Made by a program: the position numbers and the translations under genes. Shown here piece by piece: positions 1 to 9,084 of a DNA stretch of 64,000 bases (positions within the stretch are counted from its first letter, which is position 1; each line of letters opens with the position of its first letter). Source of the DNA: Glacieibacterium frigidum (lineage in GTDB: Bacteria; Pseudomonadota; Alphaproteobacteria; Sphingomonadales; Sphingomonadaceae); NCBI RefSeq assembly GCF_007097155.1, contig NZ_VJWA01000002.1, positions 1,414,874-1,478,873 on the forward strand. The letters run 5' to 3'. The notes beneath the pieces were generated by a model that ran no database searches, was not told where the DNA came from, and saw only the letters and a program-made list of their open reading frames with translations.

Positions 1-412
1 GCCAGGCCAGCGCGCCCGCGCCGTCGGCATACAGCCCGGCTTCGGAGATCCGCCCCGGCTGGCCGGCATAGCCGCGATATTCGGGGATCAGCACGCCGTA
101 ATCCGCCGCCGCGAGCCCGCGCATCGCCGCGACTCCGCCCGCCAGCCCGTCGGCATTGCCGTGGAAGAAGACGATCGTCGGTCGCCCCCGCGCCGGCCGG
201 TACAGGGCACGCAGCTGCAATCCGTCGGCGGTCGCGAAGACGATGTCGCGGTAACCCGGCGTCGCGCCGACGGCGGGCGGCGCGGGGGCGCGGCCGACGG
301 GGTAGATCAGGCTGCGCTGGAACGCGAAGGCGACGCCCAGCACGAGTGCGACCGCCGCCACGACGATCGCCAGTGCCATGATCAGCCAGCGTCCGGTTTC
401 GGGTTGCACCAT
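1..412 (-). CDS. Alpha/beta hydrolase, truncated by window edge
   Basis: The gene starts at an ATG (412-410) and runs off the left edge, so only about 137 N-terminal residues are visible. They show one N-terminal membrane segment (about residues 10-32, LIMALAIVVAAVALVLGVAF), then a beta strand and oxyanion motif VFFHGNADG followed by LIPEYRGYAGQPG. This is the pattern of membrane-anchored alpha/beta hydrolases of the BEM46/YfhR kind. The nucleophile Ser and catalytic His lie outside the window, so activity cannot be judged. It is divergent from crtF, with about 70 bp between the starts. Substrate is unknown; family assignment is fairly sure. Confidence 0.75.
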   Translation of the reverse strand, partial: MVQPETGRWLIMALAIVVAAVALVLGVAFAFQRSLIYPVGRAPAPPAVGATPGYRDIVFATADGLQLRALYRPARGRPTIVFFHGNADGLAGGVAAMRGLAAADYGVLIPEYRGYAGQPGRISEAGLYADGAGALAW

Positions 413-480
413 GGGCGCAGGCTAGGCCGCAGCCGTGCATCCGCCAATCGTGGATGACGCGCCGCCGCCGCTCGTCCACC

Positions 481-1590
481 ATGGCGGGCATGACACTCCG
501 CGCCAATTGGCTCCGCACCCGCAACCGCCTGCTCTCGTCGCCGCGATTTCAGGCCTGGGCGGGGCGGTTTCCACTGACACGGCCGCGGGCGCGGGCCGAG
601 GCGGCGCAGCTGTTCGACCTCGTCGCGGGGTTTATCCATTCGCAGGTGCTGGCCGCGGTCGTCGAGCTGCGCCTGTGCGAGCGGCTCGCCGACGGGCCGC
701 AGGCCGAGGCGACGCTGGCGAAGGAGTGCGACCTGCCGCCCGATTCGATGCGCCGCCTGTTGCGCGCCGCGGCGTCGCTGGGCCTCGTCGAACCGCTGGG
801 CGGCGACTGGGCGCTGGGGCCGCGCGGTGCGGCGCTGCTCGGCAACCTCGGTGTCATGGCGATGGTCGCGCATCACGGTGCGCTTTACGCCGATCTCGCC
901 GACCCGGTGGCGCTCCTGCGGCGCGGCGGTGGCGGCGGGGCGCTCGCCGCCTATTGGGGCTATGCCCGCGCCGCGGCGCCCGATGCGGCCGAGCCGCAAG
1001 CGGTCGCCGACTATTCGACGCTGATGGCGGCGTCGCAGCCGATGGTCGCGGCGCAGGTCGTCGCCGCGTATGACTTCTCGCGCCACCGCCGCCTGCTCGA
1101 TGTCGGTGGCGGCGAGGGAGCGTTCGTGCGCGCTGTCGCCGCCGCGGTGCCCGGTCTCGACCTCGCGCTGTTCGACCTGCCCGCCGTCGCGGCGCGGGCG
1201 CGGGTCGCGCTCGACAGTGCCGGCCTGACACGCGTCGCGACGCACGGCGGCAGTTTCTTCGCCGACGATCTGCCGACCGGCTGCGACGTGGTGACGCTGG
1301 TTCGCATCCTTCACGATCACGACGACGATGCGGCGCTCGCGCTGCTCCGGCGGGTCCGTGCCGCGCTGCCCCCCGGCGGCACCCTGGTCATCGCCGAGCC
1401 CATGGCGGACGCTGTGCCGGGGCGCGTCGGCGACGCCTATTTCGGCCTCTATCTGCTGGCGATGGGATCGGGCCGCGCGCGCTCGCCCGCCGAACTGACA
1501 GCGATGCTGCAGGCAGCGGGCTTTGTACGGTCGCGCACCCTCGCGACCGATGTCCCGCTGATTGCGCGGATTATCGTTGCGACCAACTGA
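481..1590 (+). CDS. crtF: Carotenoid O-methyltransferase CrtF
   Basis: SAM-dependent methylation of the C1 hydroxyl of acyclic carotenoids (demethylspheroidene or hydroxyneurosporene type), the last step toward methoxylated spheroidene/spirilloxanthin pigments. About 369 residues: an N-terminal dimerisation/winged-helix part starting RNRLLSSPRFQAW and FDLVAGFIHSQVL, the SAM loop LLDVGGGEGAF, and the catalytic-His region RILHDHDDD, all as I recall them from Rhodobacter CrtF. The start is chosen at 481; ATGs at 454 and 490 are also in frame, and residues before RANWL are not conserved-looking. No crtC or crtD lies beside it, although crtF often travels with them. It precedes bchC by 122 bp in the same direction, the usual crtF-bchCXYZ-puf arrangement. 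Confidence 0.88.
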   Translation: MAGMTLRANWLRTRNRLLSSPRFQAWAGRFPLTRPRARAEAAQLFDLVAGFIHSQVLAAVVELRLCERLADGPQAEATLAKECDLPPDSMRRLLRAAASLGLVEPLGGDWALGPRGAALLGNLGVMAMVAHHGALYADLADPVALLRRGGGGGALAAYWGYARAAAPDAAEPQAVADYSTLMAASQPMVAAQVVAAYDFSRHRRLLDVGGGEGAFVRAVAAAVPGLDLALFDLPAVAARARVALDSAGLTRVATHGGSFFADDLPTGCDVVTLVRILHDHDDDAALALLRRVRAALPPGGTLVIAEPMADAVPGRVGDAYFGLYLLAMGSGRARSPAELTAMLQAAGFVRSRTLATDVPLIARIIVATN

Positions 1591-1599
1591 CAGGGCGTG

Positions 1600-1627
1600 T
1601 TGACAACCCCGTCCGTCAACCTAGACT
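1600..1627 (+). promoter_or_regulatory. Candidate promoter upstream of bchC
   Basis: TTGACA at 1600-1605, a 16-bp spacer and TAGACT at 1622-1627, about 85 bp before the bchC start. The -35 box sits in the perfect inverted repeat GTTGAC (1599-1604) / GTCAAC (1615-1620), and the heptamer CTGACAC occurs twice downstream (1626-1632 and 1652-1658). The canonical PpsR/CrtJ site TGT-N12-ACA was looked for and not found. The -35 match is strong; control by any named regulator is not shown. Confidence 0.5.
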
Positions 1628-1712
1628 GACACTTCGAAGCGTCCAATCCGGCTGACACAGACCGGAAGCGCCAGGGATCAGCGGTGGTCAGCCGCAGGGG
1701 AACAGGGTCGAG

Positions 1713-2651
1713 ATGCCGGATACCGTCGCAGTCGTCATGGAGGGACCGGGCAGCCTGGCGCTGCGTCCGCTCGCGCTCCTGCCGATGGCCGACGATGCGG
1801 TGACGGTCGCGGTCGACTGGAGCGGGATCAGCACCGGAACCGAGCGCCTGCTCTACACCGGCCGCATGCCGAACTTCCCCGGCATGGGCTATCCCCTTGT
1901 TCCCGGCTACGAATCGGTCGGCACGGTGATCGACGCTGGTCCGTCGGCCCGCGGCCGGCTGGGCGAGACGGTGTTCGTTCCCGGTGCCAATTGCTACGAC
2001 GGCGCCCGTGGCCTGTTCGGCGGTGCATCGCGCAAGGTCATCCTGCCGTCGGCGCGGGCCCACAAGGTCGACGCCGCGCTCGGCGCTAAGGCCGTCCTCC
2101 TCGCGCTCGCCGCGACTGCGCAGCATGCGCTGGTCGTCGGGCGCGTCCCCGAACTCATCGTCGGCCACGGCGTGCTCGGTCGCCTGCTGGCGCGCGTCAT
2201 CGTCGCGCACGGCCACCGCGCCCCCGTCGTCTGGGAAACCAACGCGACCCGCGCCACCGGCGGCGAGGGCTACGCGGTCGTGCACCCCGATGCCGACGAC
2301 CGCCGCGACTATGCCTGCATCTGCGACATGAGCGGCGACGCGAACCTGATCGACACGCTGATCGGCCGCATCGCCAAGGGCGGCGAGATCGTTCTCGGCG
2401 GCTTCTACGAGGGCGACGTGCGCTTCGCCTTCGCCCCCGCCTTCATGCGTGAAGCGAGCCTGAAGATCGCCGCCGAATGGCAGCCCGCCGATCTCGCGGC
2501 AGTCAACGCGCTCGTCGCCTGCGGCCTGCTGTCGCTCGACGGTCTGATCACCCACACATCGGAGGCGGCCGACGCGGCCGACGCCTATCCCACCGCCTTT
2601 GGCGATGCGGCGTGCCTCAAGATGATTCTCGACTGGAGAGCGTGCGCATGA
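1713..2651 (+). CDS. bchC: Bacteriochlorophyllide a dehydrogenase BchC
   Basis: Oxidises the C3-1-hydroxyethyl group of the bacteriochlorin ring to the acetyl group, a late step of bacteriochlorophyll a synthesis. The 312 residues have the truncated medium-chain dehydrogenase layout of BchC: GISTGTERLLYTGRMP near the N-terminus, the substrate-domain segment YPLVPGYESVG, and a nucleotide-binding part around VGHGVLGRLLARVIV. Length is normal for BchC. The ATG at 1713 follows a GGGGAACAGG-like ribosome site. The stop overlaps the bchX start (ATGA at 2648-2651), so the two are translationally coupled within the bchCXYZ operon. Confidence 0.95.
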   Translation: MPDTVAVVMEGPGSLALRPLALLPMADDAVTVAVDWSGISTGTERLLYTGRMPNFPGMGYPLVPGYESVGTVIDAGPSARGRLGETVFVPGANCYDGARGLFGGASRKVILPSARAHKVDAALGAKAVLLALAATAQHALVVGRVPELIVGHGVLGRLLARVIVAHGHRAPVVWETNATRATGGEGYAVVHPDADDRRDYACICDMSGDANLIDTLIGRIAKGGEIVLGGFYEGDVRFAFAPAFMREASLKIAAEWQPADLAAVNALVACGLLSLDGLITHTSEAADAADAYPTAFGDAACLKMILDWRACA

Positions 2652-3655
2652 GTCTGGACGAAACCAAGGTCCAGGGCCTGACGCTCGACGATTTCCTGCG
2701 CATGGAAGCCGCGATCGAGCCCGACCCCGTCCACACCGGCGAGGTTACCAAGGATACGCAGATCATCGCGATCTACGGCAAGGGCGGCAGCGGCAAGTCG
2801 TTCGCGCTGTCGAACCTCAGCTACATGATGGCGCAGCAGGGCAAGCGCGTCCTGCTGATCGGCTGCGACCCCAAGAGCGACACGACCTCGCTGCTGTTCG
2901 GCGGCAAGAGCTGCCCGACGATCATCGAGACGAGCTCGAAGAAGAAGCTGGCGGGCGAGGAGGTCCGGATCGAGGACGTCTGCTTCCAGCGCGACGGCGT
3001 GTTCGCGATGGAGCTCGGCGGGCCCGAGGTCGGCCGCGGCTGCGGCGGGCGCGGCATCATTCATGGTTTCGAGCTGCTCGAGAAGCTGGGCTTCCACGAG
3101 TGGGGCTTCGATTACGTCCTGCTCGACTTCTTGGGCGACGTGGTGTGCGGCGGCTTCGGCCTGCCGATCGCCCGCGACATGTGCCAGAAGGTCATCGTCG
3201 TCGGCTCGAACGACCTGCAGTCGCTCTATGTCGCGAACAACGTCTGCAAGGCGGTCGAGTATTTCCGCAAGATGGGCGGCAACGTCGGCGTCGCGGGCAT
3301 CCTGATCAACAAGGACGATGGCTCGGGCGAGGCGCAGGCGTTTGCCGATGCAGTCGGCATCCCGGTGCTGATCTCGATCCCGGCCAACGAGGACATCCGC
3401 AAGAAGTCCGCGAACTACCAGATCATCGGAACGCCCGACGGCCAGTGGGGCAGCCTGTTCGAGACGCTCGCCGAGAACGTCGCGAGTGCGCCCCCGGTGC
3501 GCCCGACGCCGCTGACGTCCGACGGCCTGCTCGGGCTGTTCTCGCCTGAGGATACCGGCGCCAATGTGACGCTGCGCCCCGCGAGCCAGGCCGACATGCG
3601 CGGCTCGGCGTTCGTCCCCAAGGCGAGCCTCGAAGTGGTCTACGACACCGTATGA
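2648..3655 (+). CDS. bchX: Chlorophyllide a reductase iron protein BchX
   Basis: ATP-dependent electron donor of chlorophyllide a oxidoreductase, the nitrogenase-like enzyme that reduces ring B of chlorophyllide to the bacteriochlorin. The 335-residue protein has the NifH/BchL-type P-loop GKGGSGKS at residues 44-51 and two cysteines placed to hold the subunit-bridging [4Fe-4S] cluster, Cys132 in GCGGRGI and Cys167 in FLGDVVCGGFG. The reading frame is open upstream, but the start must be the ATG at 2648, which overlaps the bchC stop and gives MSLDETKVQG. The C-terminus overlaps bchY by ATGA. The protein works as a homodimer with the BchY-BchZ heterotetramer. Confidence 0.97.
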   Translation: MSLDETKVQGLTLDDFLRMEAAIEPDPVHTGEVTKDTQIIAIYGKGGSGKSFALSNLSYMMAQQGKRVLLIGCDPKSDTTSLLFGGKSCPTIIETSSKKKLAGEEVRIEDVCFQRDGVFAMELGGPEVGRGCGGRGIIHGFELLEKLGFHEWGFDYVLLDFLGDVVCGGFGLPIARDMCQKVIVVGSNDLQSLYVANNVCKAVEYFRKMGGNVGVAGILINKDDGSGEAQAFADAVGIPVLISIPANEDIRKKSANYQIIGTPDGQWGSLFETLAENVASAPPVRPTPLTSDGLLGLFSPEDTGANVTLRPASQADMRGSAFVPKASLEVVYDTV

Positions 3656-5157
3656 CCGACGATCTCGCCATGCCCGCGAACGACCTCGACGCCGTCGGCG
3701 GCTGCAGCAGCAATGCGACGCTGCGCGATGCCGCCGCCAAGGCCGGCAAGTCGGACGTGCTCGCGCGCTATGCGGCGGACTATCCGCAGGGGCCGCACGA
3801 CCAGCCGCAGTCGATGTGCCCGGCGTTCGGTTCGCTTCGTGTCGGCCTGCGCATGCGCCGCACCGCGACGATCCTCTCGGGCTCGGCGTGCTGCGTGTAC
3901 GGCCTGACCTTCACCTCGCATTTCTACGGCGCGCGCCGCTCGGTCGGCTACGTGCCGTTCAATTCGGAAAGCCTCGTCACCGGCAAATTGTTCGAGGATA
4001 TCCGCGACGCGGTCCACGAGATGGCCGACCCGGCGCTGTACGATACGATCGTCGTCACCAACCTGTGCGTGCCGACCGCGAGCGGCGTCCCGCTGCAGCT
4101 GCTCCCCGACCAGATCGACGGCGTCCGCATCATCGGCATTGACGTGCCGGGCTTCGGCATCCCGACCCACGCCGAAGCCAAGGACGTCCTCGCCGGCGCG
4201 ATGCTCGCCTACGCCCGGAAAGAGGTCGAGGCCGGCCCCGTGCCTGCGCCCAAGACCCGCGCCGACAAGCCGACGATCACCCTGCTCGGCGAGATGTTCC
4301 CGGTCGATCCGATCGGCATCGGCCAGATGCTCGAGCCGCTCGGCCTCGCCGTCGGCCCCAACGTCCCGACGCGCGAATGGCGCGAGCTGTATTCGGCGCT
4401 CGACTGCGCCGCGGTCGCCGCGATCCACCCCTTCTACACCGCCTGCATCCGCGAATTCGAAGCCGCTGGCCGCAAGGTCCTTCCCTCGGCTCCAGTGGGC
4501 CGCGACGGCACCGCGGCCTGGCTCGACGCCGTCGGCGACGCCTGCGGCATCGCACAGGCGCAGGTCGACGCCGCCAAGAACCGCTTCCTGCCGATGATCG
4601 GCGCCGCACTTGCCGCCAAGCCGATAAAGGGCCGCATCACGGTTTCGGGCTACGAAGGCTCGGAGCTGCTCGTCGCCCGCCTGCTCATCGAGAGCGGCGC
4701 CACCGTCCCCTATGTCGGCACCGCCTGCCCGCGCACCAAATGGTCGGATCCCGACCGCGAGTGGCTCGAGGCGCACGGCGTCGAGGTCAAGTTCCGCGCC
4801 AGCCTCGAGAGCGATCTTGCGGCGGTCGATTTCTACCAGCCCGACCTCGCGATCGGCACGACCCCCGTCGTCCAGCATGCCAAGTCCAAGGCGGTCCCGG
4901 CGCTGTATTTCACCAACCTGATCTCGGCGCGCCCGCTGATGGGCGTCGCGGGTGCGGGTTCGCTCGCCACCGTCGTCAACGCCGCGCTGGCGAACCAGGC
5001 GCGCTTTGACACGATGCGCGACTTCTTCGAAGGCGTCGGTACCGGTCACAGCGCCGGCATCTGGGAAAAGACCCCCGTCGACCGTCCCGAGTTCAAGGCG
5101 AAGATCGCCGGGCAGCGCATCGCCGCCGCCAAGGCCGAAGAGGCGATCGGCGCATGA
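3652..5157 (+). CDS. bchY: Chlorophyllide a reductase subunit BchY
   Basis: One of the two catalytic (NifD/NifK-like) subunits of chlorophyllide a oxidoreductase. The 501 residues include the conserved N-terminal region [13 protein letters not shown] and [11 protein letters not shown], and [13 protein letters not shown] further on, whose cysteines are candidates for the inter-subunit iron-sulphur cluster. Length is typical. The start ATG overlaps the bchX stop (ATGA, 3652-3655) and the stop overlaps bchZ in the same way, so X, Y and Z should be made in fixed proportion. No frameshift or missing block is seen. Confidence 0.97.
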   Translation: MTDDLAMPANDLDAVGGCSSNATLRDAAAKAGKSDVLARYAADYPQGPHDQPQSMCPAFGSLRVGLRMRRTATILSGSACCVYGLTFTSHFYGARRSVGYVPFNSESLVTGKLFEDIRDAVHEMADPALYDTIVVTNLCVPTASGVPLQLLPDQIDGVRIIGIDVPGFGIPTHAEAKDVLAGAMLAYARKEVEAGPVPAPKTRADKPTITLLGEMFPVDPIGIGQMLEPLGLAVGPNVPTREWRELYSALDCAAVAAIHPFYTACIREFEAAGRKVLPSAPVGRDGTAAWLDAVGDACGIAQAQVDAAKNRFLPMIGAALAAKPIKGRITVSGYEGSELLVARLLIESGATVPYVGTACPRTKWSDPDREWLEAHGVEVKFRASLESDLAAVDFYQPDLAIGTTPVVQHAKSKAVPALYFTNLISARPLMGVAGAGSLATVVNAALANQARFDTMRDFFEGVGTGHSAGIWEKTPVDRPEFKAKIAGQRIAAAKAEEAIGA

Positions 5158-6605
5158 CGCTGGTCCTCGATCATGACCGCGCCGGCGGATATTGGGGGGC
5201 GGTCTACGCCTTCACCGCGATCAAGGGCTTGCAGGTCATCATCGACGGCCCCGTCGGCTGCGAGAACCTGCCGGTCACGAGCGTCCTGCACTACACCGAC
5301 GGCCTGCCGCCGCACGAGCTGCCGATCGTCGTCACCGGCCTGGGCGAGGACGAGCTCGGCCGTCACGGCACCGAGGGCGCGATGAAGCGCGCCTGGAAGA
5401 CCCTCGACCGCGATCTGCCCGCCGTGGTGGTAACCGGTAGCATCGCCGAGATGATCGGCGGCGGCGTGACGCCCGAGGGCACGAACATCCAGCGCTTCCT
5501 GCCGCGCACCATCGACGAGGACCAGTGGCAGGCCGCCGACCGCGCCCTGACCTGGCTGTGGACCCAGTACGGTACCAAGAAGGTCCCCGCGCTCCGCCCC
5601 CGCAAGGAGGGTGCCAAGCCCAAGGTCAACATCATCGGGCCGCAGTACGGCTGCTTCAACATGGCGTCGGACCTGCACGAGATCCGCCGCCTGATCGAAG
5701 GCATCGGCGCCGAGGTCCATATGGTCTTCCCGCTCGGCAGCCATCTCGCCGACGTCAAGCGGCTGGCGGATGCCGAGGTCAACGTCTGCATGTACCGCGA
5801 ATTCGGCCGCGGCCTGTGCGAAACGCTCGAGCGCCCGTACCTCCAGGCGCCGATCGGCCTGACCTCGACCACCCTGTTCCTCGAAAAGCTCGGCGAACTG
5901 CTCGGCCTCGACCCGCAGCCGTTCATCGAGAAGGAAAAGCACACCACGATCAAGCCGCTGTGGGACTTGTGGCGCTCGGTGACGCAGGACTTCTTCGGCA
6001 CCGCGAGCTTCGCCGTCGTCGCGACCGAAACCTATGCCCGCGGGATGAAGGCGTTCCTCGAGGACGATCTCGGCCTGCCCTGCACCTTCAGCTTCAGCCG
6101 CACCGCCGGCATCAAGCCCGACAATGTCGCGGTCAAGGAAGCCATCCGCACCTCGCCCCCGCTGGTGATGTTCGGCAGCTACAACGAGCGCATGTACATG
6201 GCCGAGCTCGGCAGCCGCGCGATCTTCGTGCCCGCCAGCTTCCCCGGCGCCGCCATCCGCCGCGCCACCGGTACGCCGTACATGGGCTATGCGGGCGCGA
6301 CCTGGCTGGTCCAGGAAGTCTGCAATGCGCTGTTCGACGCGCTGTTCAACATCCTGCCGCTGTCGACCGCGATGGACGCCGCCGACGCGACGCCGGCGCG
6401 CATCCTGGCGCAGGTCGCGTGGGAGGACGAGGCGAAGGCCGAGTTCGACGCGCTGGTCGAGGCGCAACCCGTGCTCGTCCGGATCAGCGCGGCCAAGCGC
6501 CTGCGCGACGCCGCCGAGCGCCAGGCCCGCAATGCCGGGCTTCCTGCAGTTACCGCGCGTGAGCTGGCAGCCGCCGCCCGCGCCATCGAGAGCATGGCCG
6601 CATGA
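5154..6605 (+). CDS. bchZ: Chlorophyllide a reductase subunit BchZ
   Basis: Partner of BchY in the catalytic tetramer of chlorophyllide a oxidoreductase. The 483-residue protein starts [15 protein letters not shown] and contains the conserved cluster-region motif [34 protein letters not shown] and later [11 protein letters not shown]. Length and motif order are those of BchZ. The ATGA overlap with bchY fixes the start. It ends 133 bp before pufB; that gap is too short for pufQ, which in purple non-sulphur bacteria lies here. Part of the puf promoter may lie inside bchZ, as in other purple bacteria. Confidence 0.97.
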   Translation: MTLVLDHDRAGGYWGAVYAFTAIKGLQVIIDGPVGCENLPVTSVLHYTDGLPPHELPIVVTGLGEDELGRHGTEGAMKRAWKTLDRDLPAVVVTGSIAEMIGGGVTPEGTNIQRFLPRTIDEDQWQAADRALTWLWTQYGTKKVPALRPRKEGAKPKVNIIGPQYGCFNMASDLHEIRRLIEGIGAEVHMVFPLGSHLADVKRLADAEVNVCMYREFGRGLCETLERPYLQAPIGLTSTTLFLEKLGELLGLDPQPFIEKEKHTTIKPLWDLWRSVTQDFFGTASFAVVATETYARGMKAFLEDDLGLPCTFSFSRTAGIKPDNVAVKEAIRTSPPLVMFGSYNERMYMAELGSRAIFVPASFPGAAIRRATGTPYMGYAGATWLVQEVCNALFDALFNILPLSTAMDAADATPARILAQVAWEDEAKAEFDALVEAQPVLVRISAAKRLRDAAERQARNAGLPAVTARELAAAARAIESMAA

Positions 6606-6738
6606 CGCGGTCCCGCACCCTTTCGGCCCAGTATGGGGGGCCTCAACCCATCGATGCGGCGGTGGTCGCCGCTTCGATACCGCCAGGAGACGTCGCAAGC
6701 GGCCTCCATTTTCCGGCGGATAACGTGGAGATGGAGCA

Positions 6739-6969
6739 ATGAGCGATATCAGACCGACCGACGACCGCATCACACCGAGCACGTATCTCAGCGAAGCCGA
6801 GGCGAAGGAGTTTCACAAACTCTTCATCACCAGCTTCATCGTGTTCACGCTGATCGCCATCGTCGCGCACTTCCTCGTCTGGTCGTGGCGGCCGTGGCTC
6901 GGCGAGGCACGTGCCTTCGCCGAACTCGAGACCGGCCGTACCGGCGTTACCGTAACCGAACAGGCATAA
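6739..6969 (+). CDS. pufB: LH1 core antenna beta polypeptide PufB
   Basis: Membrane polypeptide of the core light-harvesting ring around the reaction centre. The 76 residues give the LH1-beta pattern: an acidic cytoplasmic N-terminus with [13 protein letters not shown], one transmembrane helix (about residues 29-48) with the bacteriochlorophyll-ligating His in [13 protein letters not shown], and the Trp-rich interface. About 20 residues follow RPWL, more than in Rhodobacter LH1-beta. The start has a good ribosome site (GGAGATGGAGCA). It is followed by pufA after 12 bp. Confidence 0.95.
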   Translation: MSDIRPTDDRITPSTYLSEAEAKEFHKLFITSFIVFTLIAIVAHFLVWSWRPWLGEARAFAELETGRTGVTVTEQA

Positions 6970-6981
6970 GGGAGACCGACT

Positions 6982-7161
6982 ATGTGGAGAATTTGGCAAA
7001 TGGTCGACCCGCGCCGCGCGCTGGTTGCCCTGTTCGTGTTCCTGTTCGTGCTGGCACTGTTGATTCACTTCATCCTGCTCAGCACCGAGCGCTTCAACTG
7101 GCTCGAAGGTCCGGCAGCGACTGCTCCCGCGGCTGAAGGTTCAGTGACGCCGGGGACGTGA
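6982..7161 (+). CDS. pufA: LH1 core antenna alpha polypeptide PufA
   Basis: Alpha partner of PufB in the core antenna. A 59-residue gene starting ATG after AAGGGAGA. The protein begins [20 protein letters not shown], has a single membrane helix, the bacteriochlorophyll-binding His in [10 protein letters not shown] and the typical FNWL ending before an Ala/Pro-rich tail. Gene order pufB-pufA-pufL is standard. The hairpin immediately downstream (7170-7201) probably stabilises the pufBA transcript relative to pufLM, giving excess antenna over reaction centre. Confidence 0.95.
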   Translation: MWRIWQMVDPRRALVALFVFLFVLALLIHFILLSTERFNWLEGPAATAPAAEGSVTPGT

Positions 7162-7169
7162 CCGACGGC

Positions 7170-7201
7170 CCGGCGGCGTGGGGTGACCCCCGCGCCGCCG
7201 G
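7170..7201 (+). promoter_or_regulatory. pufA-pufL intercistronic hairpin
   Basis: A 9-bp GC stem (CCGGCGGCG 7170-7178 with CGCCGCCGG 7193-7201), a small internal bulge, then GGGG/CCCC closing a TGA loop. No T-run follows. In Rhodobacter a hairpin at this exact place protects the pufBA mRNA segment from 3' decay; the same role is inferred here. Confidence 0.75.
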
Positions 7202-7273
7202 ACGTCATCGCCCCATGATGGGCGACAAGAATTCAAGCGGACCGCGTGTCGACGCGGCCGGAGGGGCAGGCAA

Positions 7274-8098
7274 ATGGCGCTGTTGAGCTTTGAGCGAAAG
7301 TATCGCGTCCGCGGGGGCACCCTGTTGGGCGGCGATCTGTTCGACTTCTGGGTCGGGCCATTCTACGTCGGCTTCTTCGGCGTCACGACCGCATTCTTCT
7401 CGGTGCTCGGCACCGCGCTGATCCTCTACGCCGCGTCGCTCGGGCCGACGTGGAACCCGTGGCTGATCTCGATCGCGCCGCCCGACCTCAAATACGGCCT
7501 CAACCTCGCTCCCCTGAAGGAGGGCGGCTTCTGGCAGATCATCACCTGCTGCGCGATCGGGGCCTTCGTGTCCTGGACGCTGCGCCAGGTCGAGATCTCG
7601 CGGAAGCTGGGCATGGGGTACCACGTGCCCTTCGCCTACAGCTTCGCGGTTTTCGCGTACATCAGCCTGGTGGTCATCCGGCCGCTGCTGCTCGGGGCGT
7701 GGGGCTTCGGCTTCCCCTACGGCATCTTCAGCCACCTCGATTGGGTGTCGAACACCGGCTATCAATATCTGCACTTCCACTACAACCCGGCGCACATGCT
7801 GGCGGTCAGCTTCTTCTTCACGACGACGCTGGCGCTGGCCCTGCACGGCGCGCTCATCCTATCCGCGGTCAATCCGGCCAAGGGCAGCACGGTGAAGACA
7901 CCGGAATACGAGGACGGCTTCTTCCGCGATCTGATCGGCTATTCGATCGGCACGCTGGGCATCCACCGCCTGGGCCTGTTCCTGGCCCTCAACGCTGGGT
8001 TCTGGAGCGCGATCTGCATCATCATCTCGGGCCCGTTCTGGACGCGCGGCTGGCCTGAATGGTGGACGTGGTGGCTCAATCTGCCGATCTGGTCGTGA
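7274..8098 (+). CDS. pufL: Reaction centre L subunit PufL
   Basis: Binds half of the special-pair bacteriochlorophylls and the quinone cofactors of the type II reaction centre. The 274 residues start [15 protein letters not shown] with a clear GGAGGGG ribosome site and contain five membrane helices. The special-pair His lies in HFHYNPAHM, and the non-haem iron His residues in [10 protein letters not shown] and [10 protein letters not shown]. Length equals the family norm. It is separated from pufM by 14 bp. All pigment and iron ligands that can be recognised are intact, so the protein should be functional. Confidence 0.98.
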   Translation: MALLSFERKYRVRGGTLLGGDLFDFWVGPFYVGFFGVTTAFFSVLGTALILYAASLGPTWNPWLISIAPPDLKYGLNLAPLKEGGFWQIITCCAIGAFVSWTLRQVEISRKLGMGYHVPFAYSFAVFAYISLVVIRPLLLGAWGFGFPYGIFSHLDWVSNTGYQYLHFHYNPAHMLAVSFFFTTTLALALHGALILSAVNPAKGSTVKTPEYEDGFFRDLIGYSIGTLGIHRLGLFLALNAGFWSAICIIISGPFWTRGWPEWWTWWLNLPIWS

Positions 8099-8112
8099 GG
8101 GGAAACAGGAAA

Positions 8113-9084
8113 ATGGCTCGCTATCAGAACATCTTCAACCAGATCCAGCTGCGCTCGGCGCCCGAAATGGGACCGCCGCTGCCGGCCGGCGACTGGTCCC
8201 GCGACGGTAAGCCGGGGTATAGCTACTGGGCCGGCAAGCTCGGCGCGGCGCAGATCGGTCCGATCTACCTCGGCCGTCTCGGCCTCGCCTCGCTGATCTG
8301 CGGCTTCCTGGCCTTCGAGATCATCGGTCTCAACATGTGGGCGTCGGTGAACTGGGATCCGGTTCAGTTCGTCCGCCAGCTGTTCTGGCTGGCGCTCGAG
8401 CCGCCGGCGCCGAAGTACGGCTTCAAGATCCTGCCGCCCCTCAACGAGGGTGGCTGGTGGGTCATCGCGGGCTTTTTCCTGACCGCGTCGGTGCTGTTGT
8501 GGGCGGCACGCACCTATGTCCGCGCCAAACAGCTTGGCATGGGAACGCACGTCGTCTGGGCCTTCCTGTCGGCGATCTGGCTGATGCTCGTTCTCGGCTT
8601 CATCCGGCCGATGGCGATGGGCAGCTGGTCGGAGGCGGTGCCGTTCGGCATCTTCCCGCACCTCGACTGGACCGCGGCTTTCTCGATCCGCTACGGCAAC
8701 CTGTTCTACAACCCCTTCCACTGCCTCTCGATCGTCTTCCTCTACGGTTCGACCCTGCTCTTCGCGATGCACGGCGCGACCGTTCTGGCGACCGGCCGCT
8801 ACGGCGCGGAGCGCGAGATCGAGCAGATCACGCACCGCGGCACCGCGTTCGAGCGTGGCGCGTTGTTCTGGCGCTGGACGATGGGCTTCAACGCGACGGC
8901 GGAGTCGATCCACCGCTGGGCGTGGTGGTTCGCGGTGCTGACGACGCTGACCGGCGGCATCGGCATCCTGTTGACCGGGACCGTCGTCGACAACTGGTAC
9001 CTGTGGGCGCAGCAGCACGGTTATGCGCCGACCTATCCGACGACCGGGCTCGCCGACCCGGCGGCGACTGGAGGTGCGCAGTGA
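8113..9084 (+). CDS. pufM: Reaction centre M subunit PufM
   Basis: Partner of PufL in the photosynthetic reaction centre core. 323 residues from the ATG at 8113 ([12 protein letters not shown]), preceded by GAGGGGAAACAGG; the frame is open 18 codons further upstream but that part overlaps pufL and is not family-like. Special-pair His in [11 protein letters not shown], iron ligands in FAMHGATVL and ESIHRWAWW. The stop overlaps the GTG start of pufC. Length is normal for a PufM in an organism with a cytochrome subunit. Confidence 0.98.
   Translation: MARYQNIFNQIQLRSAPEMGPPLPAGDWSRDGKPGYSYWAGKLGAAQIGPIYLGRLGLASLICGFLAFEIIGLNMWASVNWDPVQFVRQLFWLALEPPAPKYGFKILPPLNEGGWWVIAGFFLTASVLLWAARTYVRAKQLGMGTHVVWAFLSAIWLMLVLGFIRPMAMGSWSEAVPFGIFPHLDWTAAFSIRYGNLFYNPFHCLSIVFLYGSTLLFAMHGATVLATGRYGAEREIEQITHRGTAFERGALFWRWTMGFNATAESIHRWAWWFAVLTTLTGGIGILLTGTVVDNWYLWAQQHGYAPTYPTTGLADPAATGGAQ

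Noticed and set aside
454..480. Upstream ATG extension of CrtF
   Set aside because: It would add an Arg-rich stretch (MTRRRRSST) not expected in the family; the start at 481 was preferred, with low certainty about the exact codon.
1591..1712. PpsR/CrtJ binding site TGT-N12-ACA
   Set aside because: Every TGT in the gap was tested and none has ACA at the right distance.
6606..6738. pufQ between bchZ and pufB
   Set aside because: The 133-bp gap is too short and contains no open frame; pufX is likewise absent, with pufC in its place.
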